64,000 bases of DNA from Ricinus communis (GCF_019578655.1 NC_063263.1:20831001-20895000), one strand, 5' to 3'. Numbered from the stretch's first letter, positions 1 to 12,075 are shown. Notes: generated by a model not told the origin, from the sequence alone. Program-made: numbers and translations.

Positions 1-600
1 CATTTGTTGTTTAATTTTTCATATAAAATTTCTTTTACAATTTTTAATTCCAAAAATAAATATAAACCACTAGTATCATAAAGCATGTCATGTTTTAAAA
101 GGATTTTCTAAACTTAAACAATCTTTCTTTAAATTATCACCATTAAGCAATTTTAACTTAGATATATTATATAACTAATGTCTATTTTTTAGCCTAATTA
201 TCAATTATATTCTGAACTTTACACTTTTTAACAATTTTATCTAGTTTTATAAAAAATTTAAAATAAATATTCATATTTTTAATTTGGTTTCAAAAACACT
301 TTCCGATGATAATTTTGAAATTTTATAGTAAGAAATATGATATAGAAAGTCGACTATGCTTACTAAAAGAATAATAATTATAAATCAGTAAAAATAATTT
401 ATCCTAAACTTAATAATATAATAATAAAAGTCATATGATTATAAAACTTAATAATCTTTTTGCACATGTTACATCCAAACGCAATAAATTTTTATTGTCT
501 CACTAATTTTTATGTTAGTAAGCAGAATTAACTTGGTACATCATTTTTCTTATTATAAAATTTTATAAGTTAATGTTGGAAAGTGTTTTCAAAAATTTTA
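1..600. other. AT-rich DNA without a recognisable gene
   Basis: I see no coding-like frame, repeat array or structured RNA here. The stretch is low in G and C and full of stops in all frames. Confidence 0.6.
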
Positions 601-609
601 GGTTTTAAT

Positions 610-1170
610 TATTAGGTGGCCAAAACGATAATGTTTTAATTAAGAATTTAGTGATGAATCTGATTTCATCGTTATATTATTGCTTGTGTACCAAAATAAC
701 ATCTCCGTATCACAAAATGACATTGTTTGTGTTAAAACATTTTATGTCCATCGTTAAATGGAAATGGCACCACATTGCTTTGGCTACTTCCATAATTCTT
801 TTCCTAAACTATAGCAACGACATATATCTATGGCTAAATGCAGCTATTAATGACAGACAAGCCATAACTAACCCTAAATTTTTAGAGCCAGATATTGGCT
901 CCAGGTTCCCACCAATTATAGCAATGGATTCTTGTGTCGTGGCTAGAATCCACCGTTATACAGTCACTGGGTGGTCGTAGAAAAAAGCATTAATGAGTCG
1001 CGCGATATTTATTAACAAACTTACATCCGTAGTTAAACTGTTGTTGCTATTTCATCGTTAATTCATAGGCCCCTCACGTCCATGATAAACCGTTGGTATG
1101 TTATCACATTTAGTGATGTACAGTCGTCTGTCGCATTTAGCGACGGTAAATACAGTTTTTTTGCAGTGAT
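610..1170. repeat. CACTA-like subterminal repeat block (left)
   Basis: Short motifs of the kind TTAGCGACGG, TTAGTGATG and TCATCGTTA recur in both orientations, mainly at about 640-680 and 1045-1150. The block ends at 1155-1167 with a run of T followed by GCAGTG. Its reverse complement, CACTGCAAAAAAAC, resembles CACTA (En/Spm) transposon termini, which carry subterminal arrays of such motifs. No transposase is visible and I could not pair this end with an intact opposite terminus. The short ORFs at 651-980 and 1063-1254 in this block do not look like real proteins. Confidence 0.35.
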
Positions 1171-1720
1171 GGAGCTTAAATGGAGATAGATGCTACGGAG
1201 GCTAACTCTGCAGATTATTACTGTACAAATCATACTACTAAGAAATAATGACAACCATACACTCTGATAATTAAAAAGAATATATTTTACTAAATCATAA
1301 CATCGAAAAGATTATCATAAGAAATCTAATATTTTAACATCACCTAAGGATATCTAATCTTGAATTGTATAGAGTAATCAAAATAAATATAATAGCCTAA
1401 AGTCTATCGAAAAGGAAAATATATAGTCCAGAAATGACAAAATAATAAATAAATTATGTTAGTCTAACCTCCACTAAAACTAAGGGGATGAAGTGGAAAT
1501 AAGGACAACACTCGAGTGATCTACTAAAGGATCAATAAAATAAACTGAAAAATATTAAAAATAAATGGATGAATATGATACTAAGTGAAAGGATAAATAA
1601 ATAATAAAAAAGAACAAACAATGCATTATATGCCTTAAATATATTTAAAAATATTGGACATATCTTCACCTGGTTATACAGGAAAAAGTCAAAATATTAA
1701 ACCAACCTGTAATCCTTACC

Positions 1721-1760
<40 letters not shown>

Positions 1761-3220
1761 GTAATAATAATAATAGAAATTAATAATGGTAATAGTATTA
1801 AAATTATAACTGTAATAAAATTATGGTGCATACTCAAAAACGTCTCCTAATGATCCCTAACAGTTTTAGGCGCAACGAAATACAATATCAAAATGCAAAT
1901 TTCTGTTATACGCATATAGATAATACCCCAAAAAGATAACCATCCAGTATACGCTTCAAAAGCATTTGTATACCGAGCGTTGTTCCAAATACAGTATATC
2001 TCAATTAACAACCAACATCTAAAATGCGATCATATAGACCACATCGATAAATGTGTATATTTAATCTAAGAACAGTATTATTTATTGATAATAATAAAAA
2101 TCTAAAATACCATGGTCCACTCGCAAGAGTGCTATACAAAATAAAAACTTCTAGCTGACAGTTAGACCACTAGGATCCCCAGCATGCGTTGAATCCTTAC
2201 CACAAAGAGTTTCGGAATTACATTGTGAAATTTTGTCCTCAATACATAAATTGAAGCGCCGCTACACGGGGTGGCTGGAATTTTTCTATGTCGCGAAAAT
2301 GAAAATGGAAGAGACTAGCATGAAGCCCATTACGAGGGAAGTTCAGCCGTACAGATCTCGTCACCATGAATCGAGTCTCAGAAGTTACGACTTCGGTGAG
2401 ACATGTTCACCCCTCAAATGATGATATCAATAGTTAAAATCTTCCGATTAGGCATTAAAAGTAGGTCTAAATTGATTTTAGAAAAGTAACTTTAAATCCA
2501 ATTAATCTCATCATTTTCTCAAATTCACTTCTTTTCAATCTTCGAAATTCGATAAAAATAGAAACTTTTATCATCAAATTTTTCATAATTCTCTCGATAT
2601 CTAGATTTGAAAAATGGGTGCTGACACTGACGATATAGTAACTATTTCTTTATCCATCACTAATGTTTTGAAAAAAAATGACTAGAGTCTTTGGTGCTTA
2701 GGTGTTTGTTTTAGTGACAGTTGTTGTTGTTGTCGTTGAGGTATTAAATGACGATATATTTATAGTTTTTATTTTTATATATAAATTTTATTTATTTAAA
2801 ATGTTTTCAAAATTTTTGCTTCCAATATATTTATAAAGATTTTATTTTAATTTTCTAATATTTATATAGGTATAATTTGTAACTTTAATTATATATGAAT
2901 TTATTTTTAAAATTTTTGTTTTAATTTCATTCTATAGTTTTTAATTTTTTTTTAATTTTAAATCTATGAATATGTTATATTTTATTAATTTCTGTCTCCG
3001 ATTAGACACTATTCTTGTGATATTTTTATTTTTTAAAAAATATTTTTTTCTTGTGAATGATTAGTTTTATTACTTTTTTGTAATAATTTAAAACTTAATT
3101 TTATTATGCATATAAATCCATTGCTCCTATTCAATTTCAATAAATAAATAAGAAATAATTATTGATATTATATTCATATTAATTGTAAAAAATTTAATTA
3201 TACATTCCTATTATTTAACA
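1171..3220. other. Gene-free stretch, possible interior of a decayed element
   Basis: No gene is recognisable. It holds an AAT microsatellite at 1721-1776 (one G interruption at 1761) and a less AT-rich patch at about 2160-2420. That patch looks like decayed transposon or LTR sequence but matches nothing I can name. From 2740 to 3200 the sequence is nearly pure A and T. Confidence 0.45.
1721..1776. repeat. (AAT)n microsatellite
   Basis: Uninterrupted AAT/ATA triplets with one G substitution at 1761. Confidence 0.9.
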
Positions 3221-3224
3221 ATGA

Positions 3225-3600
3225 AATAACAACGGCAAAAATAAATGCTGTACTTAGCGATAAATTTATTTTTTAAAAATAGATAGGAAAAACAATAGCA
3301 ATGATTAACATTTGTCATTAAAATCACCGACTGTTATATAGCGATAAAAGCTAGCATTGTTAATTTTGTTTACAATGCTACTTTATCTACTCTTTTAGTG
3401 ATGTTCCATATTTCTAATAGCGGTAGCCGATTCGTCACTAAATACGTCGATGGACATCCAAAATATCATTACTTTTGTAACAACAAGCCTTTTAATGATG
3501 ATATGCATTTTTCGCAATGTCATCGCTATTGCTTTTATTAACGCCTGTTCTTAGCAATGATAAATTTTGTTGCTAAATGAAGTTCTTTTTTGGTACTGAT
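3225..3600. repeat. CACTA-like subterminal repeat block (right)
   Basis: This is a second cluster of the motifs seen at 610-1170: TTAGCGATAAA, ATAGCGATAAA, TTAGTGATG, CGTCACTAAA, GTCATCGCTAT and GTTGCTAAATGA. It ends with a T run and GGTACTG at about 3589-3600, reminiscent of a mutated GTAGTG terminus. Together with the left block it could mark the two ends of one roughly 3-kb non-autonomous element, but the terminal inverted repeats are too degraded to prove this. Confidence 0.3.
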
Positions 3601-3903
3601 AGTTATAAATCGTGAAAAAAATAAATATTTTATCATTAAAAGGTTTTGAGTCATAATGATTTAACTATCTTCACTCTAATCAACTATCATTATCAGATTT
3701 TCTGCCACCTAATAAAATAGACTTAGAGCTTAACAACTTCTAATTTTATTATTTAATTATCAAGTTACAGTGAAACAATTACTAATATGATGAGAGTGAT
3801 TTGAAAGTCAATAATAATATTATGAGTTGTGAAGTTTTAAATCAATCTTATTATACATGATGAATATGCTAATGATAACTGATCAGAATGAGATGATTAA
3901 ATC

Positions 3904-4013
3904 ATTGTGAATAAGAAAGTTTTAATGGTGAAATATTTTTTTGTCAAAGTTTATAACTACATACTTAAAGTTATAAATGAGTAAAGTTATTTTATTTTTT
4001 TATACTTATACCG

Positions 4014-4044
<31 letters not shown>

Positions 4045-4149
4045 TGTGAATAAGAAAGTTTTAATGGTGAAATATCTTTTTTATCAGTGTTTGTAACTAC
4101 ATACTTAAAATTATAAATGAGTGAAATTATTTTACTTTTTATACTTATT

Positions 4150-4182
<33 letters not shown>
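3904..4182. repeat. 139-bp direct duplication, each copy ending in an AAT run
   Basis: Two imperfect direct copies begin at 3904 and 4043 with ATTGTGAATAAGAAAG, so the period is 139 bp. Both contain the same middle segment (a growing-A/T block with ACTACATACTTAAA) and both finish in an AAT microsatellite, at about 4014-4041 and 4153-4182. Replication slippage on the AAT run is a simple explanation. Confidence 0.8.

Positions 4183-4212
<30 letters not shown>
4153..4212. repeat. 60-bp perfect palindrome, (AAT)10(ATT)10
   Basis: Ten AAT triplets run directly into ten ATT triplets with the centre between 4182 and 4183. The whole 60 bp is its own reverse complement, so it can fold into a hairpin with a 30-bp stem or extrude a cruciform. 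GTT repeats follow at 4213-4230. Confidence 0.9.
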
Positions 4213-4386
4213 GTTGTTGTAGTTATTGTTGTTGATGTTGGTGGTATTATTACTACAGGAAATAAAAATGAAAAAGAGAATAAAAGAAAAAAATAAAAAG
4301 CGAGAAAAAATTATTGAAAAAACAATTGAAAAGAGTGAAGAAGAGATATATAGAGAAGATTAAAATTACTGATTAAAAAAAATTAA

Positions 4387-5390
4387 TCACCAAACCGAGC
4401 CCTTTTTTTTTTTTTTGTAATAAAATGTAATCTTCATTAAACAGAACTTTCTAAAGCAATAACATGGGCAATAGAACTTGGAGGATGTGAAACCAGTCCA
4501 TCGGACCTGACAAAGAATATGCACCCCTAGCAACAATCTGGGCTGCGGTATTTGCAGATCTTCTGACAAATTGAAAATGAACTTGCCTAAAGTGCTGAAC
4601 CAAATGTTTACAATCATCAATAATCAAATGAAAGCAAGACTGACTAGAAGGAGCCTTTAGAGCCTCTATGACCTGCAGTGCATCAGATTCAATGATGCAC
4701 TCCTCAAAAATCTGTTGTTTTAACCATGACAATGCCTCCCTTATACTGATAGCTTCAGCTTCCCTGGGAGTGTAATTGCCCGGAATCCTATCTGCTCTTG
4801 CCATCACCATATGTCCACTAAGAGTCTCTAACGACACAACCCACCCCAATCACATTATGCCCGCAAACAAAGCTGCGTCTGTGTTGGCTTTAATCGTCCC
4901 TACTCTAGGCTTAGCCCATAACATAATCTCATCATCCGCATTATGGGTGGAGCATTAGCCTTAGCTTTCTGCCAATCCAAAAGCAGTCGACCAGCAAAGT
5001 TGAACGCTTGCAGAGCAGTACTTGCAACCTTGTCCCAGACCCATCGATCCCTATGAAACCATAGATTCCAACAAAGCATTGCATAAAGGTCACAGTTCTT
5101 TATCACATCGGAGTTCAGAAAATTATCAACCCACTCCACAATAGGCCTCGTACCTGGATCAGAAACAGCTAGAGAGGATAGCCTCCAAGATTCCTGTGCG
5201 AATGGGCACTTTATAAAGCATGGTGACTAGTTTCGGGGGCCGATGACACAGCGACCACATTGCTTCAATTGGAACATATTTTGCCCTCAAATTCATTGAT
5301 GTAGGGATACAATCTGAACAAATTCTCCAGTTCATATTCTTAAGAAAAAAGCCATAGCTAAGAAAAAATTCAAAAATTAGCAAAACAAGG
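4387..5390 (-). pseudogene. 5'-truncated LINE remnant with RNase H domain
   Basis: The minus strand reads through a zf-RVT-like tail (5383-5159), a linker with CWNLWFHRDRWVW (5139-4900) and an RNase H-like domain (4849-4451). The latter contains ESDALQVIEAL and a C-terminal VHFQFVRRSANTAAQIVA motif. These blocks in this order are typical of the C-terminal end of plant L1-type non-LTR retrotransposons, whose RNase H domain belongs to the RVT_3 family; domesticated host relatives also exist. The RNase H start, with the first catalytic Asp in NTDAALFAG, lies upstream of 4849 in the same frame behind a stop, so the reading frame shifts near 4905-4920. A run of about 14 T at 4402-4415 equals a poly(A) tail at the element's 3' end. 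No clear target duplication was found. The element is non-functional. Confidence 0.7.
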
Positions 5391-6700
5391 AAAAGGTGGA
5401 AATAAAATTTAGAAATTTTTTATCGCTAAATGAGTAAAAAAAATGAGAAGAATTTTAATAATTATTTGTATTGAAAGATTTTAAACGATAAATTTTATAA
5501 AATTTATAAATTTAATTTAAATTTATTGTCTGACGAGTAAAAAATAGTATAAATCTTCACATTTTTTAAAATCAACTTCATAAGTAGTTGAAAATTTTCA
5601 TGATATGGTTAATCAGTTCTATTTTTTAAAAAAATTAAATAAACAGTTTCTACATTTATAATTATTTATTAAAATTGGAGATGATCTTTCACATTATAAA
5701 AATCATGGACTAATAATTGGACCTTAAAAAGAAAAGAAAAAACAAAGAAAAGGTAAAGTTGGAGTTGATTACCCATTCTTTTAATAAATTTATGAGACAA
5801 AAAATTTATCCTTCATGTCTTGGCATAAGACAAATAATCTTTTTCTGGAACCATAAGCACAATAGGAGACGTCATGGGAAACACATCCACGAGTCAATAA
5901 TTTGTCTCTGATATAATAATTCAATGTACAATTTTCATGAAACAGAAATTGAGAGAGTGACATAATTAATTGGACTTTCTTGAGTGGGTGACGTTACCAA
6001 ATATACATCAGTTCTTGTTCAGATTAATTAACTTTTGGAAGAATGGTGCACCTTTAAGTGTTTTGTTGGCCAACTCTTGGCAAAAGAAACTTAGTGTGAT
6101 GGGATTAAAATATGGATACATTCTTTATAAATTGTATCTAAAGAATAAACCTAATTATAATTTATAATTTATAATTTTACATGTACTAAATTGTATAACG
6201 TGGTATAATAATCAATGATCTATAAATACTGATTCCATTTCCCATTTTCAAGATCGATAGGAGGATGAATGGAGCTCACTTGATTGAGCTTGAATTTCAA
6301 ACTTCATAATTCTTTCAAACCCAAGTTCTTCTTCAACTATTAATCAACTCCAATAGATATCTTTTAGTTACCATCACTCAATTATTTATAATTATATTTC
6401 AGCTACTGTACCTATCATTCGGCCATTAGGATTGTTAATTTTTTTTAGTATACATATATTACAATCATTTTAGAGCTTGCTGTATAGAATTTTTACGGGT
6501 AGCAAAATATTTTCTTAAAAATCTTAATGCAGTTATATATCAAAAGTTCGAACTCAACATCTTAATTAAGTTAGAAGAAACCCTTACCATCTCATATACG
6601 CACTCTTATGTTAGAATTGAAAATTTCTAATATTGATATAACACAATAATAAAAGATAAATAAAAAAATTTAGATTTGGAATAAATAAATTGAGTTTACT
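5391..6700. other. AT-rich spacer, no gene seen
   Basis: Short ORFs at 5717-5911 and 5970-6167 (plus) have no recognisable features. A TATAAATA sequence near 6221 is followed by nothing that looks like a coding start. Confidence 0.5.
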
Positions 6701-6727
6701 AAAAGACTCTTGGATACATTCTCTTAG

Positions 6728-6982
6728 GAAGTACTCCAACTCTATTCATCTCTCACTGCCAAATACCAAGCTCTGGATAAAGAGCTTCGACTGCCTCAGC
6801 CTATCACTTCAGCCTTCATTCAGAAGGAAAAGGAGATTACAAGGCTAAAAAAGTAAATTGATTATATTGAACATGATCTTAAAAGAGATCAGCATAGTTG
6901 GTCACCCATTCAGTTGGGATCAGCTTCTGTAGATCTTCCTTTTCCAGCTGCCTTGGGGCCTGGACTAAGGTTCGAGATTTGA
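6728..6982 (+). pseudogene. Unidentified coding-like fragment (coiled-coil)
   Basis: One plus-strand frame reads as 85 codons with a single internal TAA (about 6866-6868) and ends in TGA at 6980-6982. The amino-acid usage is protein-like, unlike the flanking DNA. It contains LTAKYQALDKELRLPQPI, then a charged coiled-coil-like stretch (IQKEKEITRLKK) and a hydrophilic end with DLPFPAALGPGLRF. The same frame continues upstream across a TAG at 6725-6727. I do not recognise the family. It could be the end of a decayed host gene or of a retroelement or pararetroviral gag-like protein. The single stop and lack of an ATG suggest a relic. Confidence 0.35.
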
Positions 6983-7715
6983 GAGAGAGGAAACTTGTTA
7001 TCTTGCAAGAAATGGTTTAAAGATTTGTAGTCTATAACAAGTCTTTTTTTTCCTATTCAATTTAGATAATTGTGTTATCCTGTTTAAGGGCTATTTTATT
7101 ATATACTTATTTTTAAGTATTGTTCATCTTTTTCAATGTGCCAACTTTCTATATCTTTTAAAATATCATACTAAACATGATTTCACCTAATCATAATAAA
7201 TTTGGAAAAGTTCTTTTCAGAGAAAGCAAGCTTTATGAGAAAAAATAGTTAAGTTTTCTTTTGATTAGGAAAGTTATTATTTTTACCATCAAATGCTAAA
7301 ACATTTTAAGCAAAACAAAGACAAATATTGTACCTTTTTAGCATCACATTCAAAATGTTACGAGTCAATTCTATCATATTTAAGATGAGAGATTTGAAAG
7401 AATAAAGAAAGACTTTTTACTGATCGAGTAAGAGGAAATAAAAGTCAAGACAATTTGTCACAACTTTGTTCAATGGAAGCCCAATTAGTTTTGAAGGAAA
7501 GTTGGCTTCCCTACTTGTTTAACTCTTAAATTGCCTTACCAAATAATAGCAAGAATCTTGCTAAAATCATAATCTATAAAAACCATAGATTTTCGAACTC
7601 TTAAAAGCCAGCCATTTTGGTGCATTCTAGGCTATGCAATGATAAACACATAATCTAATTAAAGGGGAAAAAAAAAAGGGAACTTGATACCAAAACAGAG
7701 TAGCCCAACTTCCTT
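6983..7715. other. 3' flank of the first UGT gene
   Basis: AT-rich DNA downstream of the UGT stop codon; part of it must be the 3' untranslated region. I saw no canonical AATAAA on the minus strand close to the stop and no other gene. Confidence 0.4.
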
Positions 7716-9230
7716 TTAGTGACAACCTTGTCTTCTGGACAGGAGGGTTCTTGCAAAATCATCCAATGCTTCAACAGAAGACCCCTTTTCTTCTCCTTTA
7801 TCTTTCACTGATTCCCTGATCAACTTTCCAATCTCTGTAGCCTTTTTCCTCATATCATTTCCTTTGCCTTTCATGTCCATCACCAACTCTATCACCTTCT
7901 TCACCTCTTTCCATTCTATACTGGTTTGCAATCCTCTTGTCAATTCCACACTAACACCCATTTCCTCCACCAGCATTTTAGAATTATAAGCTTGTTCTGC
8001 TGCTAAAGGCCAACCTATAATAGGCACACCTTGGCTTAAGCTTTCCATCACTGAATTCCAACCACAATGACTTAAAAATGCTCTAGTCGATTTGTGTGAC
8101 AATATCTCTAGCTGGGGTGCCCAATTTCTCACCAGCAATCCTTGTTTATTACTCCTGATTCGATCTTCGAATCCATCTGGTAACCATTCTGCTTTGAATT
8201 CACCTCTGCTATCAGAACCAACTGGTGGCCTTATCACCCAGATGAAAGGCTTTGCACTTTCTTCCAACCCAATAGCCAATTCCATCATCTGAGTGGGACT
8301 TGTACTATTTTGCGAACCAAATGAAATATACAGTAAAGAAGATGGATTATGCAAATCAAGAAATTGCAAGCATTTCTCTGTTGAAATCCCAAGTTGCTTA
8401 CCTGCACGCTGAGAACTAATATTACCTGAACTTAAAAGAGATGAACCATTTAGCACATCAGGTGGAAGAAGAGGACCAATTGTCCACACAGGAAGCTTAA
8501 TATATTTCCTAAATGACTCCAATCCTAAAGGCTCCATTTCCTCAACTGTATTGCACAAAAAACCAAAAGACTGCAAAGAAAGTGAAATCTGTTTCTGCAT
8601 AAACTTTGAGTATGCATCAGTACCATCAGAATCTCTTATAAATTTATGCAACTGAGATATGTGAAAGCGGTATCCATGAGGAAAACCAGGCACATGAAAC
8701 TCATCGGAACCAGCATGCTGGCGGTGAGGAAGATTCAGCCACAAAGACATATAAGCCAAGGTGCCATATGCACCACAAGTAGTAAAAGTAATACTAACAG
8801 TACCGAAACTCTTGGCAACATCATTAGCCCATCCAAAGAAAACATCTGATATTATACAAAGTGGAGACTTGCCTTCTCTAGCTACAATATCAGATAGTAG
8901 ATTGTGAACTGGATTCTTGAGACTTGTCGATGCAATTACAAACTTCCCAATAAGATCTAAGGGTAGGTTTTCAGAGTTTTCAGTGTTGGGTGATAAGCCA
9001 TATTCTGCGGGAGCAGAGAATGGAAGCTCAAAAAGATTGATGCCATTAGGTTCAGGTGAGTTCATGGTTGAACGGAGGTATTGAATGTTGAGAGGAGTAT
9101 TAGCAATGGTGACTCTGAAACCAGTTCTTCGGTGGATTTGTCTTGCTAATGCAAGAAAAGGTATGAGATGACCCTGAGCCATGAAAGGTAACATAACTAT
9201 ATGCTCGTTAGGCTTGCATTTAAATTCCAT
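7716..9230 (-). CDS. UDP-glycosyltransferase, UGT92A-like (copy 1)
   Basis: Intact 504-residue single-exon gene for a family-1 plant UDP-sugar transferase. Such cytosolic enzymes attach a sugar, usually glucose from UDP-glucose, to small lipophilic acceptors. The PSPG donor-binding box spans W370-Q413 and is exactly 44 residues, with FLSHCGWNS inside and a final Gln, the residue usually linked to UDP-glucose use. The likely catalytic base is His21 (in QGHLIPF), with Asp129 (in IISDVFFGW) as the partner acid. The N-terminus EHIVMLPFMAQGHLIPF and the overall pattern fit the UGT92 family (group M). There is no signal peptide or membrane segment, as expected. The start is the first ATG of the frame and aligns with copy 2. 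The acceptor cannot be read from sequence. It is about 87% identical to the copy at 31190-32707 (roughly 63 substitutions counted by hand). Confidence 0.95.
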   Translation of the reverse strand: MEFKCKPNEHIVMLPFMAQGHLIPFLALARQIHRRTGFRVTIANTPLNIQYLRSTMNSPEPNGINLFELPFSAPAEYGLSPNTENSENLPLDLIGKFVIASTSLKNPVHNLLSDIVAREGKSPLCIISDVFFGWANDVAKSFGTVSITFTTCGAYGTLAYMSLWLNLPHRQHAGSDEFHVPGFPHGYRFHISQLHKFIRDSDGTDAYSKFMQKQISLSLQSFGFLCNTVEEMEPLGLESFRKYIKLPVWTIGPLLPPDVLNGSSLLSSGNISSQRAGKQLGISTEKCLQFLDLHNPSSLLYISFGSQNSTSPTQMMELAIGLEESAKPFIWVIRPPVGSDSRGEFKAEWLPDGFEDRIRSNKQGLLVRNWAPQLEILSHKSTRAFLSHCGWNSVMESLSQGVPIIGWPLAAEQAYNSKMLVEEMGVSVELTRGLQTSIEWKEVKKVIELVMDMKGKGNDMRKKATEIGKLIRESVKDKGEEKGSSVEALDDFARTLLSRRQGCH

Positions 9231-9292
9231 TTGAAGATTAAAAATTTGGGTTGAAGGATGAAAGACTGAATAATGTTTCTTCTTGTTCCTTT

Positions 9293-9300
9293 CTTTATAG
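9293..9300 (-). promoter_or_regulatory. TATA-like box of UGT copy 1
   Basis: The minus strand reads CTATAAAG about 65 bp upstream of the ATG, which would place transcription start near 9260-9270 and give a short 5' leader. The equivalent box is conserved in UGT copy 2, which supports it. Confidence 0.5.
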
Positions 9301-10229
9301 ATTTAAATTTATAAATACCTTTTATAAATATTAACCGTCTAAATTTATAAAAATATTTATCTATACAAATCCAATTATATGCCTATTCTATTAGAGTCGA
9401 GAAAGATCGGATAACTGAAAATATCATATCCATTGTTATCCATAATAAAACGACTCGCCAAGACTTGTAAGGCATCGACTATGGACAATAGACATTTACT
9501 ATTTTCCAAATTTTTTCAAAGAAAAAATATTATTTTTATAGAAAGATTCTTACTATATTATATACTAAATCAATTGAGGAAAATATATAATTATTATTTT
9601 AAATTACTTAAATATATGTCAATCATTAATATTAAAATACAAAATACTAATATATTCGTGTAACTCGACTATTCTTTTTAGTATATAAATCTAAAGCAAG
9701 TAAGAACTACCATTTATATCGGTGCTCTGTTATCTTCCTCAGAAAATTCATATCTTTGATTCAGCTTTCCTGCTCCTCATCTCATAAAGATTATATTTTG
9801 TATTGCCTCTAACCTAACCTTCTTAGCTGGTGTCCTATCCTCATTCCTTACTGCACCCAAATAAATAAAAATAAGAGTTTCTCAATTTTGCACCTTTGGT
9901 CCCTTATCCCTTACCCATCTGATGGAAAAAACTGACAACCTGTCCTTCGAAGAACCCAACCCAGTACTAACCACATTTTCAACGCACAACAAGCAACTGG
10001 TTTTAGCTGGCAAAGTAATGTAGAAAATGAAGTTTAATTTGCAAGTGTGCTGAAAAACTTTATGAAAGGAGGAAATTATATGGACAATTGCTAAATTATA
10101 TATTTTATAATAGAAAGTGTAAAATATTTAATTTATAACATATGACTCAATTTACATAATTATAAACTAAATATCATTATTTCTTAAAATAGGTAAATAA
10201 TTTTCAAATATTTAGAGATTTTATTAGAT
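9301..10229. other. Upstream region of UGT copy 1
   Basis: AT-rich, no gene visible. The short plus-strand ORF at 9433-9663 is low complexity and not credible. It ends at the left LTR of the large retroelement. Confidence 0.45.
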
Positions 10230-10622
10230 TAATACTACGAGCTCACTTGAAATATTTAGAAGTCTATTCAAACACTGTCTAGTTTCTTATAGACTTATAG
10301 TGGGACTCTACTTCTTGTACTTATTATTTATTAGACAAGGGACTCTATCCTGTCGTGAAGTGTATTATGAATAAACTACTCTACCTCGAGGCCTATAAAT
10401 ATAAGGTATCACACCACGAGAAAGAGGTAATGTAACTACAGCCTTTTAAACACTTATATCCCATTACCTTCACTAAATACTAACTTGATCGTCGGAGTAG
10501 TTTTTCAAGTACAATGCCTAGGGCCATAACTTAACGTTTTGCAGGAATTCATCAAGAATAGTTCAACCGTATAGATCCATATACATATCAAATCGTCACC
10601 TTTGACTCCTATGGATCTATCA
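10230..10622 (+). repeat. 5' LTR of the Tat-type element
   Basis: It matches 27896-28353 over most of its length: GAGCTC near the start, CTCGAGGCCTATAAAT in the middle, and CAGGAATTCATCAAGAATAGTTC near the end. It lacks about 80 bp present in the 3' copy just after the first 25 bp. The TATA box is TATAAAT at 10394-10400. Its first base is read as TAATAC against TGATAC in the 3' LTR. The end is placed at CTATCA by analogy, with an uncertainty of tens of bases. Confidence 0.8.
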
Positions 10623-10859
10623 TCCAGCACTGGAGATTTGGGCCTGAGTATGTTCTCGCCAAATTCCAAGAATAAAAAAGTACTCGTTGATCTCGACTCA
10701 AATTCCTCTTCTAACTCTTGCAATCCCCAAATTAATGTTATCTCCTCAGAATAACCAAACATCATCCCCGACCTTAACCAACCTGCTACCACTCAATCAC
10801 TTTTATATGCTTTTATTGAATTTAGAGTAGAATTAAGAAAATTGAGCCAAGCTGTAGGG

Positions 10860-12075
10860 CAACACACCACACCTCTGATTGTGATCACTTAACATCCTGA
10901 CCCACGGTTAGTGGAGAGGAGTAGGCAGGTGGTGGTTGCTGATGGTGCAAAGGATCCTCATGTAGAAGGCGCTCTTCCTATTATGGAGGTGTTGAGTCGG
11001 AGTAATCGTGATGGTCCCTATTCTGAGGGAGAGCAAGAAGAAAGAATGATCCCACTTTAGAGAAAGAGCCAGACAAGTTATGACGAAGATCCGAGTTTGG
11101 GTTACTGAGATGGAGTCGTATCCACAAGTAAAATAACTGAATACCTCCCAAAATTCTAAATTCTAACCTATATGGAGTCGTATGATGGAAGTACCTGCCT
11201 AAAAGGTCTTATCCATAAGTACCAAACCATGATTAACACCCAAACCCACCTAGATCATAGCTTTTTCAAGCTCTTTCCCACCACTCTTAAAGGGTTAGCC
11301 CAGGATTGGTAACAATCTTTACCACCAAATTCCATTACCTCCTTTTCTTAGCTCTCTAGTTTATTCCAAAAAAAGATTTATAGCTTCCATAGCCCCAAAA
11401 AAGATATCTACCGATCTGCTAACTATGGTGCAGAATGAAAGGGAGAGCCTGAGAAAATTTGTTGAGCGATTTAACAAAGAAGCAATCTAGGTAGAAGATC
11501 TTAACAGGGACATCGCATATTGATGATGAACGGGACTAACAATCATAATCTCAGAAAGGCACTTCTCTCCGACCTTCCTAAGTCGATCTCCTCTCTAATG
11601 GCAGTGGCACAGATACATATCTAAATTAATGATGGGATGCAAAATTTTCAGAAGAAGATGAGTGAAAGCTCACCAAAGGTACAGATGGATCAAGCTAAGG
11701 GGATCCGCGTAGTTAACGATAGAAAAAATAGGATGTATCAGAGCCTAGGGCAGATCCTATACTCCATTATCAGTTGTTTGAGCTAATATGCTGATGTGGA
11801 TTAAGGATTCAAAGTAGAGAGTCCAATGGCCTAAGAAGATGAACTACTCTTCAACTGGTAAAAGAGATAATGATAAATTTTGCCAATTCCATATGGATAA
11901 GGAGCATGATATTAAAGATTGTTGGCATTTAAAGGAGGAGATAGAAAGGCTCATCCAAAGAGAGGCCTCGGGGGTTGGAAGGTTTATAAAGAGAAAGAGA
12001 AATCAGCCTGATCGTAGTAGAGGAGAAAATTTGATCCTAAAAAGCCCAAGAGGAAAGGAATATTCATTGGAGTAA
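10860..12075 (+). pseudogene. gag of the Tat-type element, decayed
   Basis: Fragments of a gag protein appear in several frames. The clearest is at 11839-12075, where FCQFHMDKEHDIKDCWHLK matches the CX2H-type zinc-knuckle region of Tat-lineage gag proteins. It is followed by EEIERLIQRE, a conserved helix in this lineage. Upstream, at about 11180-11560, a retrotransposon-gag-like region survives only as short pieces separated by stops. No start codon can be assigned. Confidence 0.65.

Noticed and set aside
651..980. 109-residue ORF with a hydrophobic segment
   Set aside because: No recognisable domain, lies among CACTA-like repeats, and codon use resembles noncoding DNA.
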